Assembly (NCBI GenBank): GCA_019671135.1
Contig: JAHRHY010000001.1
Location: forward strand, 868,001-932,000
DNA: 64,000 bases
Direction of reading: 5' to 3'
DNA from: Linnemannia hyalina
Taxonomy: Eukaryota; Mortierellomycota; Mortierellomycetes; Mortierellales; Mortierellaceae
A program made the translations under genes and the position numbers. Shown here in pieces: positions 33,277 to 43,167 of the stretch. Position 1 is the stretch's first letter. Every line of letters begins with the position of its first letter. Below the pieces are notes generated by a model. That model made no database searches. It was not told the DNA's origin and worked only from the letters and a program-made list of their open reading frames with translations.

Positions 33277-35469
33277 CTATGGATCCAACCCCCAGAACTG
33301 AACTTGGTCCTCGACAGCTGTCCAGATCCCATGCTGTCCAGGCGCGAACTGAAGACAACCGACGCTTCCATTAACCTTCAAATCACGAATCCTATCACCA
33401 GTACTCAAAGACCACAACGAGATCCGCTGGTCGATATTCTCAGCCGCCAAAAGTGTCTCTCCCGCATTGATGTCAAACAGCGTCTTTGAGAACTGGTCCT
33501 GGATTGGTCCACGAAAGTCCATTACAGGCTTCGCAAACGTACCCTCCGGCGAAGCCCCAGTCGGCTGGCTGCTACCCACGAATCGGGTGTCCCACATAAG
33601 GATTTCTCCGTTCATGGCCGACGTGACGAGGTAGTGGTCCCCGACTCGTTTCATACCCAGAACCGACGACTCCTTATGACCAATTCCTCGAAACAACGCT
33701 GTTGACCGCTTGTCCTTCTTGGACTCTGCTATTGCTAGTGCTGCCACATTAGGCTGTGAAAGATCAAAGATTCGGACCCGTCCGTTCCTGCAGCCAGCAT
33801 AGACAAGATTCTGTCGTCCCAGAGGTGGCTCCATCGCAACTGAGAAGACATCACTACCAGTCCATAGTGAAGTAACAGTAGGTCTGCCTGATTTCCAATC
33901 CTGCAGCGCAATAACAGCCTTGTCTGCTCCGATCACTATCCTGTCCGCGGCGAGTTCGCTTGTCCATACATTCGACTTCTTGGGCGAGTACTCTAGTACA
34001 GCATGCCACGGCCCACTCTCGCCCGTTATAGATCCTGAACTCGTGTCTGCAAAGCTCTTTTGCACTCTGAGGACTCCCGATCGACCCATGTTCCCTAGAT
34101 TTGTCGTTCTATAAAAGTAGCCCAGTGTGAGTTGGTATTTTCCGGATGAATGAAAACACATCCTTGTGCATGCAAACAGCGATTCTGCCACCTACACTAG
34201 ATACTGGTCTCGTGTGACATGAAGCGACGTGAGTTCAGACGTTTCTCGCGAATCAAGCCGCATCCATTGAGAATGTGTATCTAAGGGACTGCTCGAAAAG
34301 TGATGCCGCCAGAGTTCTCCTCGTGATGTGCTCACATACAAGTCCTGCTTTTCAGAATCAACCTAAGAGGGACGAGTAGTCTTGCGTGAGTCGGTCATGT
34401 CATAGACAGTCTCCATCAAAGGATATAAGAACATATTGACTCTTACTACCTGCAGATGAGTATAAACGGCGCCATTTTCTGCAAGAACCGGTTCTGCTCG
34501 CTTGCTCCTGCGCCACTGCTTGACCATCAATTCATGCATGTGGCTAAATAAATACAAAATCATTTTATGTTTAGTGCGCCTTACAGCAGTAGCCAAAGCG
34601 AGTCGCAGTTGATCGAGACAGAGACAAATGTTAGCTCGTACCATAGCTGCCTACGAGGGCTTCCGGCTAACCCAAGCCGCCGATCCTGAAGAAACCAATC
34701 CAAGCGGCCATATCGTGTCGTCGATGTAGGAAATCGAGTGCTGGTGTATTTCTTGATAGGTTCGAGTGTTGGCTAATAGTCACCCGAAGGATAAGTACAG
34801 TTAGAATTAATAAATGACACGGAGCTCGCATGTTTCTGCGGCGACACAGGTACCGAGATCTGTCAGTACCTTCTTAGAGGACTTTTCCTTGATGCTCTGC
34901 TGGCTGAACGCGAACTGGCCACCAAGGGTATGGTTTGCCGTGATCTTGAAGTACTTTTTCTTTTCAAGGTCATAGTAGAATCCCGGTATATCTCTGACAA
35001 CTGGGTCCTGCGAGGCTGAGCTTGCTGCAGGTTCAAGTGCAACTACAACAGCTCGGATCACTGGTGCGGCCTGGTTGATTCTCTCTCCATGGTGCTGGTT
35101 TTGGTGCTGTTGCGTCCTTGCTTGTGCTTGGTGTTGTTGCTGGTGCTGTCTTGGTTGATGTGTAATATGATTATGATTTAGACGTGGGCGTTGAAGTTGA
35201 GATTGAAAATGGCGTTGGGATTGATGTTGCTGGATTTGCCTTGGTTGTTGCCTTTGGGGTTGGTGGTGTGGGTGCTGGCTTGGCCGAGTATCTTCGTTTG
35301 AGGACCGAGGGCGTTTTGCTCCTGTTGACCTAAACTGCCCGTTATAGTGTTGTTGGTTGTTGACAGGTCTGTGAGGAATACGGTTACTCTGTTGACTTGA
35401 ACTCTCCCCGTTTTCGGTGGTGTTCTCCCGTGGCCCTCGCGGTCTCCATTCCTTTCGCTTGTTTGACAT
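33277..35469 (-). CDS. DCAF4-like (WDR21) WD40 protein
   Basis: Five exons: 34870-35469, 34585-34772, 34450-34543, 34196-34362 and 33277-34108; 626 residues. The first exon encodes a Gln/His/Asn-rich, basic N-terminus that ends with IPGFYYDLEKKKYFKIT, the short motif typical of DCAF4 N-termini. The rest is a beta-propeller with repeats such as LVYAGCRNGRVRIFDL, LVTSAMNGEILMWDTR and LAAENIDQRISLWSL. DCAF4 proteins are substrate receptors for CUL4-DDB1 ubiquitin ligase; that role is by family only. It is longer than animal DCAF4 (about 500) because of the Gln/His-rich start. The start lies 205 bases from the divergent PDI start. Confidence 0.82.
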
Positions 35470-35674
35470 GGCCGTAGTAGAAGGGATCTCGCCTTGAAAA
35501 TAATTGAACAGGATTTTTTCTTCGATCATTTTGAGTTCAGCAAAGAAGGCTGAGAAAACGAGTCACAGGCGGGCTTTTGATTCAGCCATTACGACCTGCC
35601 ACGTCGTCCTGCTGATGAACCATCACTTTTCCCTTCTTTTCTTTCTTCACACACACACATCACTTCTATACACC
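35470..35674. promoter_or_regulatory. Shared divergent promoter, DCAF4-like gene and PDI
   Basis: Only 205 bases separate two divergent start codons, so both promoters must lie here or overlap the genes. The PDI side has a CT-rich leader and a short CA run. I saw no obvious unfolded-protein-response element. Confidence 0.6.
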
Positions 35675-37312
35675 ATGCTGGGAAAGAAGATCGTCTTGGG
35701 CGCATTCGCAACCATCCTCTCATTCGTCGCAACCGTCGCTGCCGACAGCGTCCTCGCCCTCACCCCCAAGGACTTTGACAAGGCACGTTTCCGTTTCTTC
35801 ACTCTGTAACTGACGCGCTGAACATTGAAGTGGAAGTGCACAAGGAATTATTTCCTAACGGTTCACTCTTTCCTGCACACATGTATCGAATAGACCCTTG
35901 GATCCACTCCTGCCCTTGTCGAGTTCTACGCTCCCTGGTGCGGACACTGCAAGGTAAGGAACAGACTTAAAGTGTGGATTGTGTTTGGTTCTCTTGGAGC
36001 AAGGAATGAGTGTCTGCGCACGCAATGACTAATCGACCTTTTTGCTTCGCTTCTTTTCACTGCTAGAACCTCGCTCCTGTAAGCATACGGGACAATTTAT
36101 CGAGGAGATACATCTGAGAATGCTACTGGCGTGCTTTCTTTGCTGCTACTATCAGCTCAGGAACCAGATTGGATATCATTACGATTGCGACCAATGGTCC
36201 CCCCCCCTTTACCTGGGGCTTGCGTTTGAACGTCATCACTCAACTCGCCCATTTTTCTTATCTCCTACAATCATTGAATCTCAGATCTACGAGGAACTTG
36301 GACAGGCTTTCAGCGGCAAGGAAGAGCAGGTCTTGATCGCCAAGGTCGATGCTGATGCTCACCGTGAGCTCGGATCCCGCTACGACGTCAAGGGTTTCCC
36401 CACCCTCAAGTGGTTCCCCAAGGGTGTCAACGGCGACCCCGAGGATTACTCTGGTGGACGTGACCTTGACTCCTTGACTGCCTTTGTCACCAAGAAGTCT
36501 GGTGTCAAGTCGTCGATCGTCAAGGTTATCCCCTCTGTTACCGTTTTGACTGATGCCACCTTTGATTCTGAGGTCTTGGCCAGCGGAAAGAACGTCCTTG
36601 TTGAGTTTTATGCCCCTTGGTGCGGACACTGCAAGAACTTGGGTACGTCTTTTTCATTCAGACAGTATGTCTAGGCTTTGTTCCGAGGAATACCCATTGC
36701 AGGGAGACTAACGCTGAAAAATCCTCGTTGATGTTATTAGCCCCTACTTATGAGAAGGTTGCTGAGGATTTCCTTAACGACAAGAAGACTGTTACCATTG
36801 CCAACCTCGATGCCACTGTCGACACTGCCTCTGCTGAGAAGTACGGCGTCAAGGGTTTCCCCACCATCAAGTTCTTTGCTGCCGACGGCACTGTCGAGGA
36901 CTACAACGGAGGGCGCTCCGAGCAGGACTTTATCGACTTTATCAACAAGAAGGCTGGCACTCAGCGTGTTGCTGGAGGCTCCTTGAATGCCGAGGCTGGT
37001 CGTATTGCCGAGTTGGACACTCTTGCCGAGAAGTTCTCCAAGGCCTCGTCCAAGGATGAGAAGAAGGCCATCAGCGACGAGGCCATTACCCTTGCTGCCT
37101 CGTTGGCCAGCACCAACTCGAGCGCCAAGTACTACACCCGCTTCTTTGAGAAGACCCTTGCCACGCCTGCCTACCCCGTCACCGAGGCTGCTCGTCTTGC
37201 CAAGATCATCAAGAACAAGTCTGTCAACCGTGCTCGTTTGGATGAGTTCTCGATCCGCCACAACATTATCTCGGCCTTCTCCTCGGCCCCTGCCGCGAAG
37301 GATGAGCTGTAA
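35675..37312 (+). CDS. Protein disulfide isomerase, two thioredoxin domains plus ERp29-like tail
   Basis: Five exons: 35675-35782, 35894-35953, 36067-36078, 36285-36642 and 36741-37312; 369 residues. A signal peptide (about 1-23) precedes two thioredoxin domains, each with FYAPWCGHCKNLAP (C52/C55 and C173/C176). A helical ERp29-C-like domain follows (about 270-365), and the protein ends KDEL. This layout matches TigA-type fungal and plant PDIs of about 360 residues, which form and shuffle disulfides in the ER. Exon 3 is only 12 bases and codes for NLAP right after the first active site. Intron 1 uses a GC donor (AAG then GCACGT); a GT four bases later would break the frame. Confidence 0.94.
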
Positions 37313-37555
37313 AGCAGTTTTTTTCTTCATCTCCTTTAACAAAACAGCGATATTTTTACCATTGCAGATATCAAACATCTCTAAAGTCTGTGCATCCATT
37401 TAGTGGCGTCCATGATCGCTATCTTGATCGCGCATAAAAAAACAATGCAACGGTGATGATTGAAAACATAAGATTATGATAATAGGAAAGGGAGTCTTTG
37501 ATAATAGCTGTAAGGGTGGTATATGTGGGGGTGTTTTTTGAGTAACATAAGTCGT

Positions 37556-38203
37556 TCAGAGGAAGAAGGAACCGATGGCGGCGGTAATAACGGCAACGCC
37601 AGCAGAGAAGGCCATCTTGGAGGCCGAGTTCTCGTTCTTGGCGGCAGTCAAGTCGGTCACGGTAGGAGCAACAACATCAGCGGTCGTAGTGGTGGCGGCG
37701 GCGGTAGGAGCGACAACGTCAGCAGTAGCACTGGCAGTTCCAACAACACCTTCACCCTCACCAACGGCGCCAGTAGTCGAAGGAGTAGTAGGAGGAGGAG
37801 CAACGCCGTTGATTGTAAACTGAGCCGAGTAAGACTGCAAAGGAACAGTGTTCACATGAATCGAATAAGTGGTTCCCGTAACAATATTCTCAGGGATAAA
37901 AACCGTCGCAGTCTTGGACTTCAGACAGTTAAGAGTTCCCAAAGCACGAATACCGGGGACGCGGACTTGTTCAGTGTCGGAACCACGACCAGAGTTCACG
38001 TAAAGGACGATGGAGAGGGATTCGTTGTTGCCGGGCTTGCAGGCGTTGGTCCAGGAGACGATTTCGTTCTTGCCGGCTGTCCAGACGGTGGGGGAGATGG
38101 GGGAGCTGTAGAAGAGACGGCCTTCGTCTGAGGAAGAGGACTGGGCTGCGACGGAGGCGGCGGAGAGGGCCAGGGTTGCGGCGATGAGAGTGGTGGACTT
38201 CAT
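37556..38203 (-). CDS. Kre9/Knh1-like GPI-anchored secreted protein
   Basis: Single exon, 215 residues. A signal peptide (about 1-20, ending SVAAQ) leads into a compact domain with FYSSPISPTVWTAGK, VSWTNACKPG and FIPENIVTGTTYSI, which fits the Kre9/Knh1-type Ig-like domain (PF10342). A Pro/Thr/Ala/Val-rich stalk follows, with two repeats of the kind TADVVAPT. The C-terminus has small residues then a hydrophobic helix (SAGVAVITAAIGSFFL), as expected for GPI attachment. Such proteins sit in the wall or plasma membrane; a role in glucan assembly is inferred. A TATA box candidate lies 95 bases upstream. It converges on the PDI gene with 243 bases between. Confidence 0.87.
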   Translation of the reverse strand: MKSTTLIAATLALSAASVAAQSSSSDEGRLFYSSPISPTVWTAGKNEIVSWTNACKPGNNESLSIVLYVNSGRGSDTEQVRVPGIRALGTLNCLKSKTATVFIPENIVTGTTYSIHVNTVPLQSYSAQFTINGVAPPPTTPSTTGAVGEGEGVVGTASATADVVAPTAAATTTTADVVAPTVTDLTAAKNENSASKMAFSAGVAVITAAIGSFFL

Positions 38204-38290
38204 TTTGGTGTAAAGGGATTTGGCGGTTGGATAAGTGTGTGGGTGATTAAGTGACAAGAGGTTAAGAGGAAAGGAGGGTGATCAGTTTCT

Positions 38291-38298
38291 TATATATA
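38291..38298 (-). promoter_or_regulatory. TATA box candidate, Kre9-like gene
   Basis: TATATATA, followed on the minus strand by AAG, 88-95 bases above the ATG at 38203. Confidence 0.45.
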
Positions 38299-38907
38299 GG
38301 CCATAGAAGGATCAGAAGTGCCAGAGAAAGGAACAACCTTGGAGCTTAAAGGGAAGGAGGAAGACAAAGCTCTATTCTCGAAATTCCTTTTTGACGTAAT
38401 CTCGTATGGGGGACTCATCTGAGACCACTTCACGTTTCCCGACGTGATCGTCTTTGCCTGAATAACAATAGTCCGCATAGAGAAGCCAGGGATGGCAGAA
38501 GAAACAGGTCGACAGCGCCTTGGGCCCCCTTCTTCCTTACTTTGCCTCAAACTCCACAACAATGTTCCTTTGTATTTAGTACCTTACCGAGACTGAAGGA
38601 TGTCCATTTATTTCTTCGGGATGATTGTGAAGAAGAGCCCCTAGGTTGTTGAGCTCGTTCTTTAATCGACAACGTTATATAGATCGTTATTTTCAATCTT
38701 GCACGGACCGACCATCGGGTCAAGGAGAAGAAGATGAGAGCTGTCCCTTCCTTTAATTCGTGCAATGACAGCGACCCACATGTCTTCCAGATATGAAATA
38801 CACGAAAAACTTTGATCCGGCGACCCTAGTTTTCAGAAACAGGACCTAGAAACCAAAAATACCAGAGGTCAAAGTCGTGTTCCGGAATATAATTGAAAGT
38901 GAGAGAT

Positions 38908-38913
38908 ATAAGA
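38908..38913 (+). promoter_or_regulatory. TATA box candidate, Cys/Asp peptide gene
   Basis: TATAAG, 139 bases above the ATG at 39047, the same spacing as seen at other genes for secreted proteins in the window. Confidence 0.45.
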
Positions 38914-39046
38914 GTAGCACTCGATCACTTTTAGCGCGAATCGCGTTCATTGATCAGTCGGTCTACAGAGGCTTTCTAGCAATAGTTGGTGAAGAACCAA
39001 GTCGTTGTCCATTGACATCCTACCAAACTTGCCACCTCACTTCAAT

Positions 39047-39358
39047 ATGCTTACCAACATAAAGCGCATCATTCCACTCTGTCTGGCCGTGGCATTTATG
39101 GTCTCGCTGGCTGTTACCGTCTGGGTAGAACGATCACATCCTCAGGTGCGATCCGGGCTCCTGGCAGAGGCTCCGCAGGATACCGAAGCTCTTCCGCTAC
39201 CATCGTGGCTGGCTGGTGGTGGTGGTGGTGTTGAAGGCAGATCCGGACGTTTATTAAACAAGCGATGGCACGGTGACGACTGCTGCGATGACGACTGTTG
39301 CGAGGACGTCTGCTGCGATGATGACTGTTGCGGCGACGACTGCGATGATGATTATTAA
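39047..39358 (+). CDS. Precursor of a secreted Cys/Asp-repeat peptide (unrecognised)
   Basis: Single exon, 103 residues. Residues 1-27 form a basic start and one strong hydrophobic helix, a signal peptide or signal anchor. A linker with a Gly run leads to Lys72-Arg73, a Kex2-type site. The last 30 residues (74-103) begin WHGDD and then show Cys pairs at 79/80, 84/85, 89/90 and 94/95 and a single Cys99, each separated by three mostly Asp/Glu residues, ending DDDY. The pattern CCx3 repeats with a period of five residues (15 bases in DNA). I know no family with this arrangement. A metal-binding or strongly disulfide-linked acidic peptide is a guess. I chose this ATG because no in-frame ATG lies upstream. 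It has its own TATA-like box. Confidence 0.75.
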   Translation: MLTNIKRIIPLCLAVAFMVSLAVTVWVERSHPQVRSGLLAEAPQDTEALPLPSWLAGGGGGVEGRSGRLLNKRWHGDDCCDDDCCEDVCCDDDCCGDDCDDDY

Positions 39359-39808
39359 CCCGATGGTCCCTCTTGTCCTTGTTCCCTCTGAGCGGTTTCC
39401 TGTGAGGTTCTGGACGCTTCTATCTCCAGCTTCTTCACATCAGCCCATACTCCAGCATTGTGTAGCATCCTGGACGCGGTTGTTCCCTCGAGCCGTAAAA
39501 CTACCAAGATAAAAATTGAAAAAGCCAAGAGATGAGGGTTAATTTGACATGTGGGCGTTGTTTGTGCTTGCTCAGCCATTTGTCGTCAGCGGATTTGATA
39601 GTTTCATTCACAGCCAAGCCTTGACAGGCAGCCGACCATCTTTTTCTTCTTTCTTTCTTCATACCTTTCCTTTACTCTCTCTCTCTTACACTTCACGCCT
39701 TTCTCACCCTCCCTTTCTTCACGCAACATTCTCATACTCCTACTCCTCTTACTCATTTCCAAGTTCACCACATTCCACTTGACCTCAACGCACATACAGA
39801 CATACACC
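39359..39808. other. Intergenic upstream of ORMDL
   Basis: 450 bases, with a CT-rich ORMDL leader at 39640-39790. No coding exon seen. Confidence 0.55.
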
Positions 39809-41304
39809 ATGACACTCGCCTCCATGTACAAAACGGACTATATCCAAACATGCGACCAGCACTCTCAGACCAACCTCAACTCCTCCTGGTTCAACGATAA
39901 GGGTGTGTTCAACCGTCTATTCCTTCAACTTTGTCTCTCTACCATATGAAAAGGGAAGGGGCGAGAGGAACCTCTCCTTCCCCTTTTACTCCGCACACTT
40001 TCTTGGCTCTCTTGTCCTCCTTTTCTGGCTGTAGTTTTTTCCGTTCTTGTCGCCCAGGAACAATAACTCAACCTACCTTTAACAATGACCTCCACTTTCT
40101 TTCCATAGGAGCATGGATGACCAATGTGATCATTGTCTGTCTTATAAAATTCTTTTTCGGCATTGTCCCCGGCATGTCGCCAGAACTGGCCTGGACCATG
40201 ACCACACTCACCTACAACGTAGTAAGTTTCCTGGGGTTTGCTAAAAAATATTTTTTTTGTCGTGTGAGAGACTCATTGGTCGTGTGCGCCCTCTTGCTCT
40301 GCTCCGCTCCCGAGTACGTGAGGAGAAGAGGCATGGGTGCCACTATCCACTCCCCCTTCCATCATTCTATTCCACAACTCCACATGCTCCCGTTACTAAC
40401 CAACCATTCATCCTCTCTCCTCTACTCTCTTTCCACAATGTGCTGCCAATTGTCTACAATTACTTGTTGTAAATGACTAAAAGGGAAGCTACATTATGCT
40501 CCATGCAGTGACGGGTGTACCGTTCGAGTTCACCCAAGGCGCATACGACGGCATCACTCTTTGGGAGCAGATTGACGGGGGCGACCAATTTACCGCCACG
40601 CGAAAGTACCTCACAACTGTGCCCATTGTCCTGTAAGTTGTCTTTCCCTCTTTCTTGCTCTCCCACTACTTCTGTCCTCGGTCTTACTTTTTTGTTCATT
40701 TTGCTCTTCAGCTTGTGACCTCTTCCCCTTTTTTCCGCCCTTGTCCTTTGTCCAAGTGTCGTTGCTGTCTTTCCTGTCTTTGCGAGGACATGAAGGACAA
40801 CAAAACCTGCGCCCCTATCCTCTGTCTCTCTTGACGACTCTCAATCTCCACAAACATCACCTCACAAGACTGGAAAGGAGGGAAAAAAGGACAACAACCA
40901 ACCAACACACGGACCTACTCTTCTGTTCTTGTGGACAACAACAGTTTGCTTTCTTTTCGTTTGGTCTGGACATCTTCTAATTCGGTTTACCATCAGTGAC
41001 CAACAAACGGCAGAGAGAATCAGGGGAACTCGCTTGTTCGACCTTTGAGGTCCAAGCGAGGAATAAGGATGACAGTGCCAATGCACCTATCGACTGAAGA
41101 ATAATATCAGGTTCGTTGTATCTCACTCGTATCTCTTCTTTGCCATCAATCCATAGGTTCTTGTTAAGCACACATTACACGCACTACGCGCCGTTCGCGT
41201 TCTCTGTCAACTTGGTGGTGACGGTCATCAACCTCATTGCCAAGCTGCCCGTCATGCACCAGGTCCGACTATTTGACATCAACCAGAAGGTCGAGTCCAA
41301 CTAA
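39809..41304 (+). CDS. ORM1: ORMDL-family regulator of sphingolipid synthesis
   Basis: Four exons, 39809-39902, 40109-40221, 40484-40632 and 41157-41304; 167 residues. The ORMDL landmarks are in order: [74 protein letters not shown], and [10 protein letters not shown]. Four membrane helices are expected in the ER. The family binds and restrains serine palmitoyltransferase. The protein is animal-like in length; the yeast proteins have a longer N-terminal phospho-region, which is mostly missing here. Intron 2 ends in AAG rather than the usual TAG, forced by phase. Intron 3 is 524 bases, long for this genome. Confidence 0.93.
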
Positions 41305-41637
41305 GTCTGTCTCTCGACTCTCATCACGTCGAGCAGGAAAAATGTCCCCCAAAAAATCATACCCTCATACTGTACATACTCCTCTCCTGGGCGAAGCAAC
41401 GCGCCATTGATCAAATGCATTTAAAAATGTGTGTCGGATTGGTTCAATCTCTCATGGAAAGACACAAAAACATGGCCAAAACAACAAGCAGCTCGTAATA
41501 AACGCCTTTTCAACCATACAAGTGTTTTGTTTTTTGTTTTTTTTCTCGTTTATTTCAACCGAAAAAAGAATTGATCCGCAGAGAAACGAAGAGAGAATGG
41601 TTGTTTTTTAAGAAAAGGCTGGAGAAAGCAGAATAGC
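41305..41637. other. Convergent 3' region, ORMDL and uS8
   Basis: 333 bases between two stops, with T-rich tracts around 41528-41545. No gene. Confidence 0.5.
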
Positions 41638-42164
41638 TTAGTAGAAGTAACCCAAAACCTTTCCTCCGGTGTGGCGACGACGAGCCTCCTCGTGGTCCAT
41701 GATACCGGCCGAGGTGGTGAGGATGATGTAACCGAACTGGCGGGAAGGCAAGAGACGGGCAATCCACTTCTCGATCTCGTTCAACTTGATGTTGAAACGG
41801 GGGGAGATGACACCGGTCTTGTTGATGCGTCCAATGAGCTGGACGACGATCTTGCCGGAGCGGTGGTCATCGATCTCCTCGAACTCGCCAATGTAGCCTG
41901 TTATTATGGATTTTTTTTTCAATTGGAAGGAAGGAGGTAAAAAAAAAAATGTCAGGAACCAATGTAGCGGGGGAAAACAATAAGCTTTCAGATCAACAAT
42001 TTCTTTCGCCAGGTGAGGAGATTGACCGTACCGTGCTTCTGCATCAACGACAAGAACTTGACGATGACCTTGGAGGAAGGACGGATCAAGACCTGGCGCT
42101 TGCCACGCTTCTCAGCGTTGTTGATGTTGTTGAGGCAGTCGTTCAAGACGGAGATGCGGACCAT
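41638..42164 (-). CDS. RPS22: Ribosomal protein uS8, cytosolic (Rps22/RPS15A)
   Basis: Two exons, 42032-42164 and 41638-41897; 130 residues, exactly the family length. Conserved stretches include [52 protein letters not shown] and [14 protein letters not shown]. It is a small-subunit protein that contacts the 18S rRNA central domain. The single intron splits the Gly codon at KHG/YIG. Confidence 0.96.
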
Positions 42165-42591
42165 TTTGATATGCTTCTATAGGAGAAAAACGACGATAGT
42201 AAACAAAAAACAGCGAAATGATAAGTATAAACTGAATACCAATAACTCGTATGAGTGTCGCCTGCTTCATCTCTTCCTCATTTTTTTTATGCCTCCCTCA
42301 GCAATCCTCTACTCCTTGTCACATTTCCACGCGTGAAAAATAAGGCAAAGGGTAGGGACCGTCCGAAAGCGACAGAGAAAAAAAACTGGAGAAGAAAGCA
42401 AGGATTCATAAAGCAAAAATGGTCGTTGTCCAGGCCAGTCCGCGATGTATCACCACCAGTTACGTCCAGACGCGAGCGCACCCCCACAGAGAAACAAGAG
42501 CAAGGAAAAGGGGTCGTCCGTTTTTGAGAACGTCTGAATGGTCCCCCCTTCCTTTCCTATGCTATCTCCTTTGGGGGACACTGTCTTTGGT

Positions 42592-42845
42592 AACCGGTAG
42601 GTGAGGGCAGTTCTGACGGTAGTTGGACAGGAAAAGAAAAAGTGGCAGGGGTTTTGTTGACGATGAGGTGTAGCCGCTGGTGGATGGTTGATGGGTGTGT
42701 CGTTCCGGAGTTTGCTGAAACAGTAGATTCTCGTCCATGCTGCCCCCAAGATCTGCATCGAGATCTGCATAGATCGCCAAAAAGCCTCCAGATCCCGATG
42801 GCGCCGGAGTAGTTATAATTGACGATGGGTTCTAGGCAGAACAAT
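42592..42845 (-). other. Open stretch of uncertain coding status
   Basis: About 85 codons open from a TGCCTAG site to a TAG stop, reading PSGSGGFLAIYADLDADLGG then MDENLLFQQTPERH and a Ser/Thr-rich tail. It could be the last exon of a small gene starting near 42900, or chance. There is no family match. Confidence 0.2.
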
Positions 42846-43039
42846 GGTTGATTTGGAGCGTCGATGGATGGGTGGTGGTTCTGGTTGTGTTGGATATCCT
42901 GATCGATGGATCCATGGTTGTCTTGGATGTTCCCCTCAATGTATGCTTGTCTGAATGATTTTTTCAGCAGCCGCACCTTTGGGGTAAAAAGTAGAAAGGG
43001 AGTTCTCTCACCGCCGCAGGCGCACGCTCTAGATAACCA

Positions 43040-43056
43040 TATATTAAAGTCACGTG
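43040..43056 (+). promoter_or_regulatory. TATA-like element with CACGTG E-box, Nit2 gene
   Basis: TATATTAAA (43040-43048) is followed at once by CACGTG (43051-43056), about 115-130 bases above the first ATG. CACGTG is the core bound by Cbf1/Pho4-type bHLH factors in fungi. Confidence 0.4.
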
Positions 43057-43167
43057 CCACATTTCTTCACCCTGCCAACTCCTCCCAAAGACTCGCAGGC
43101 AGCTTTTGGCTAGTTCCTCTCGCACCACCTTACTCACTTCACGAACCCTTTTTCTTATTTATTCTTG

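Larger units (their letters stand above)
38204..39046. other. Intergenic, divergent promoters
   Basis: 843 bases between the Kre9-like start (-) and the Cys/Asp peptide gene (+). It contains one TATA-like element for each gene. A 90-codon minus frame at 38290-38562 has no recognisable features. Confidence 0.55.
42165..43167. other. Intergenic, divergent uS8 and Nit2 promoters
   Basis: One kb. The Nit2 side has TATATTAAA and a CACGTG. A minus-strand open stretch at about 42592-42845 begins at a CTAG acceptor-like site and has a coding-like composition (DLDADLGGSMDENLL), but no start or partner exon could be fixed. Confidence 0.5.

Noticed and set aside
36737..37399. 220-codon minus-strand frame opposite PDI exon 5
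   Set aside because: It is the antisense shadow of a strongly conserved PDI exon with biased third positions; no domain, start context or splice support.
37523..38131. 202-codon plus-strand frame opposite the Kre9-like gene
   Set aside because: Gly/Ser/Asn repeat composition mirrors the Pro/Thr/Val codons of the sense gene.
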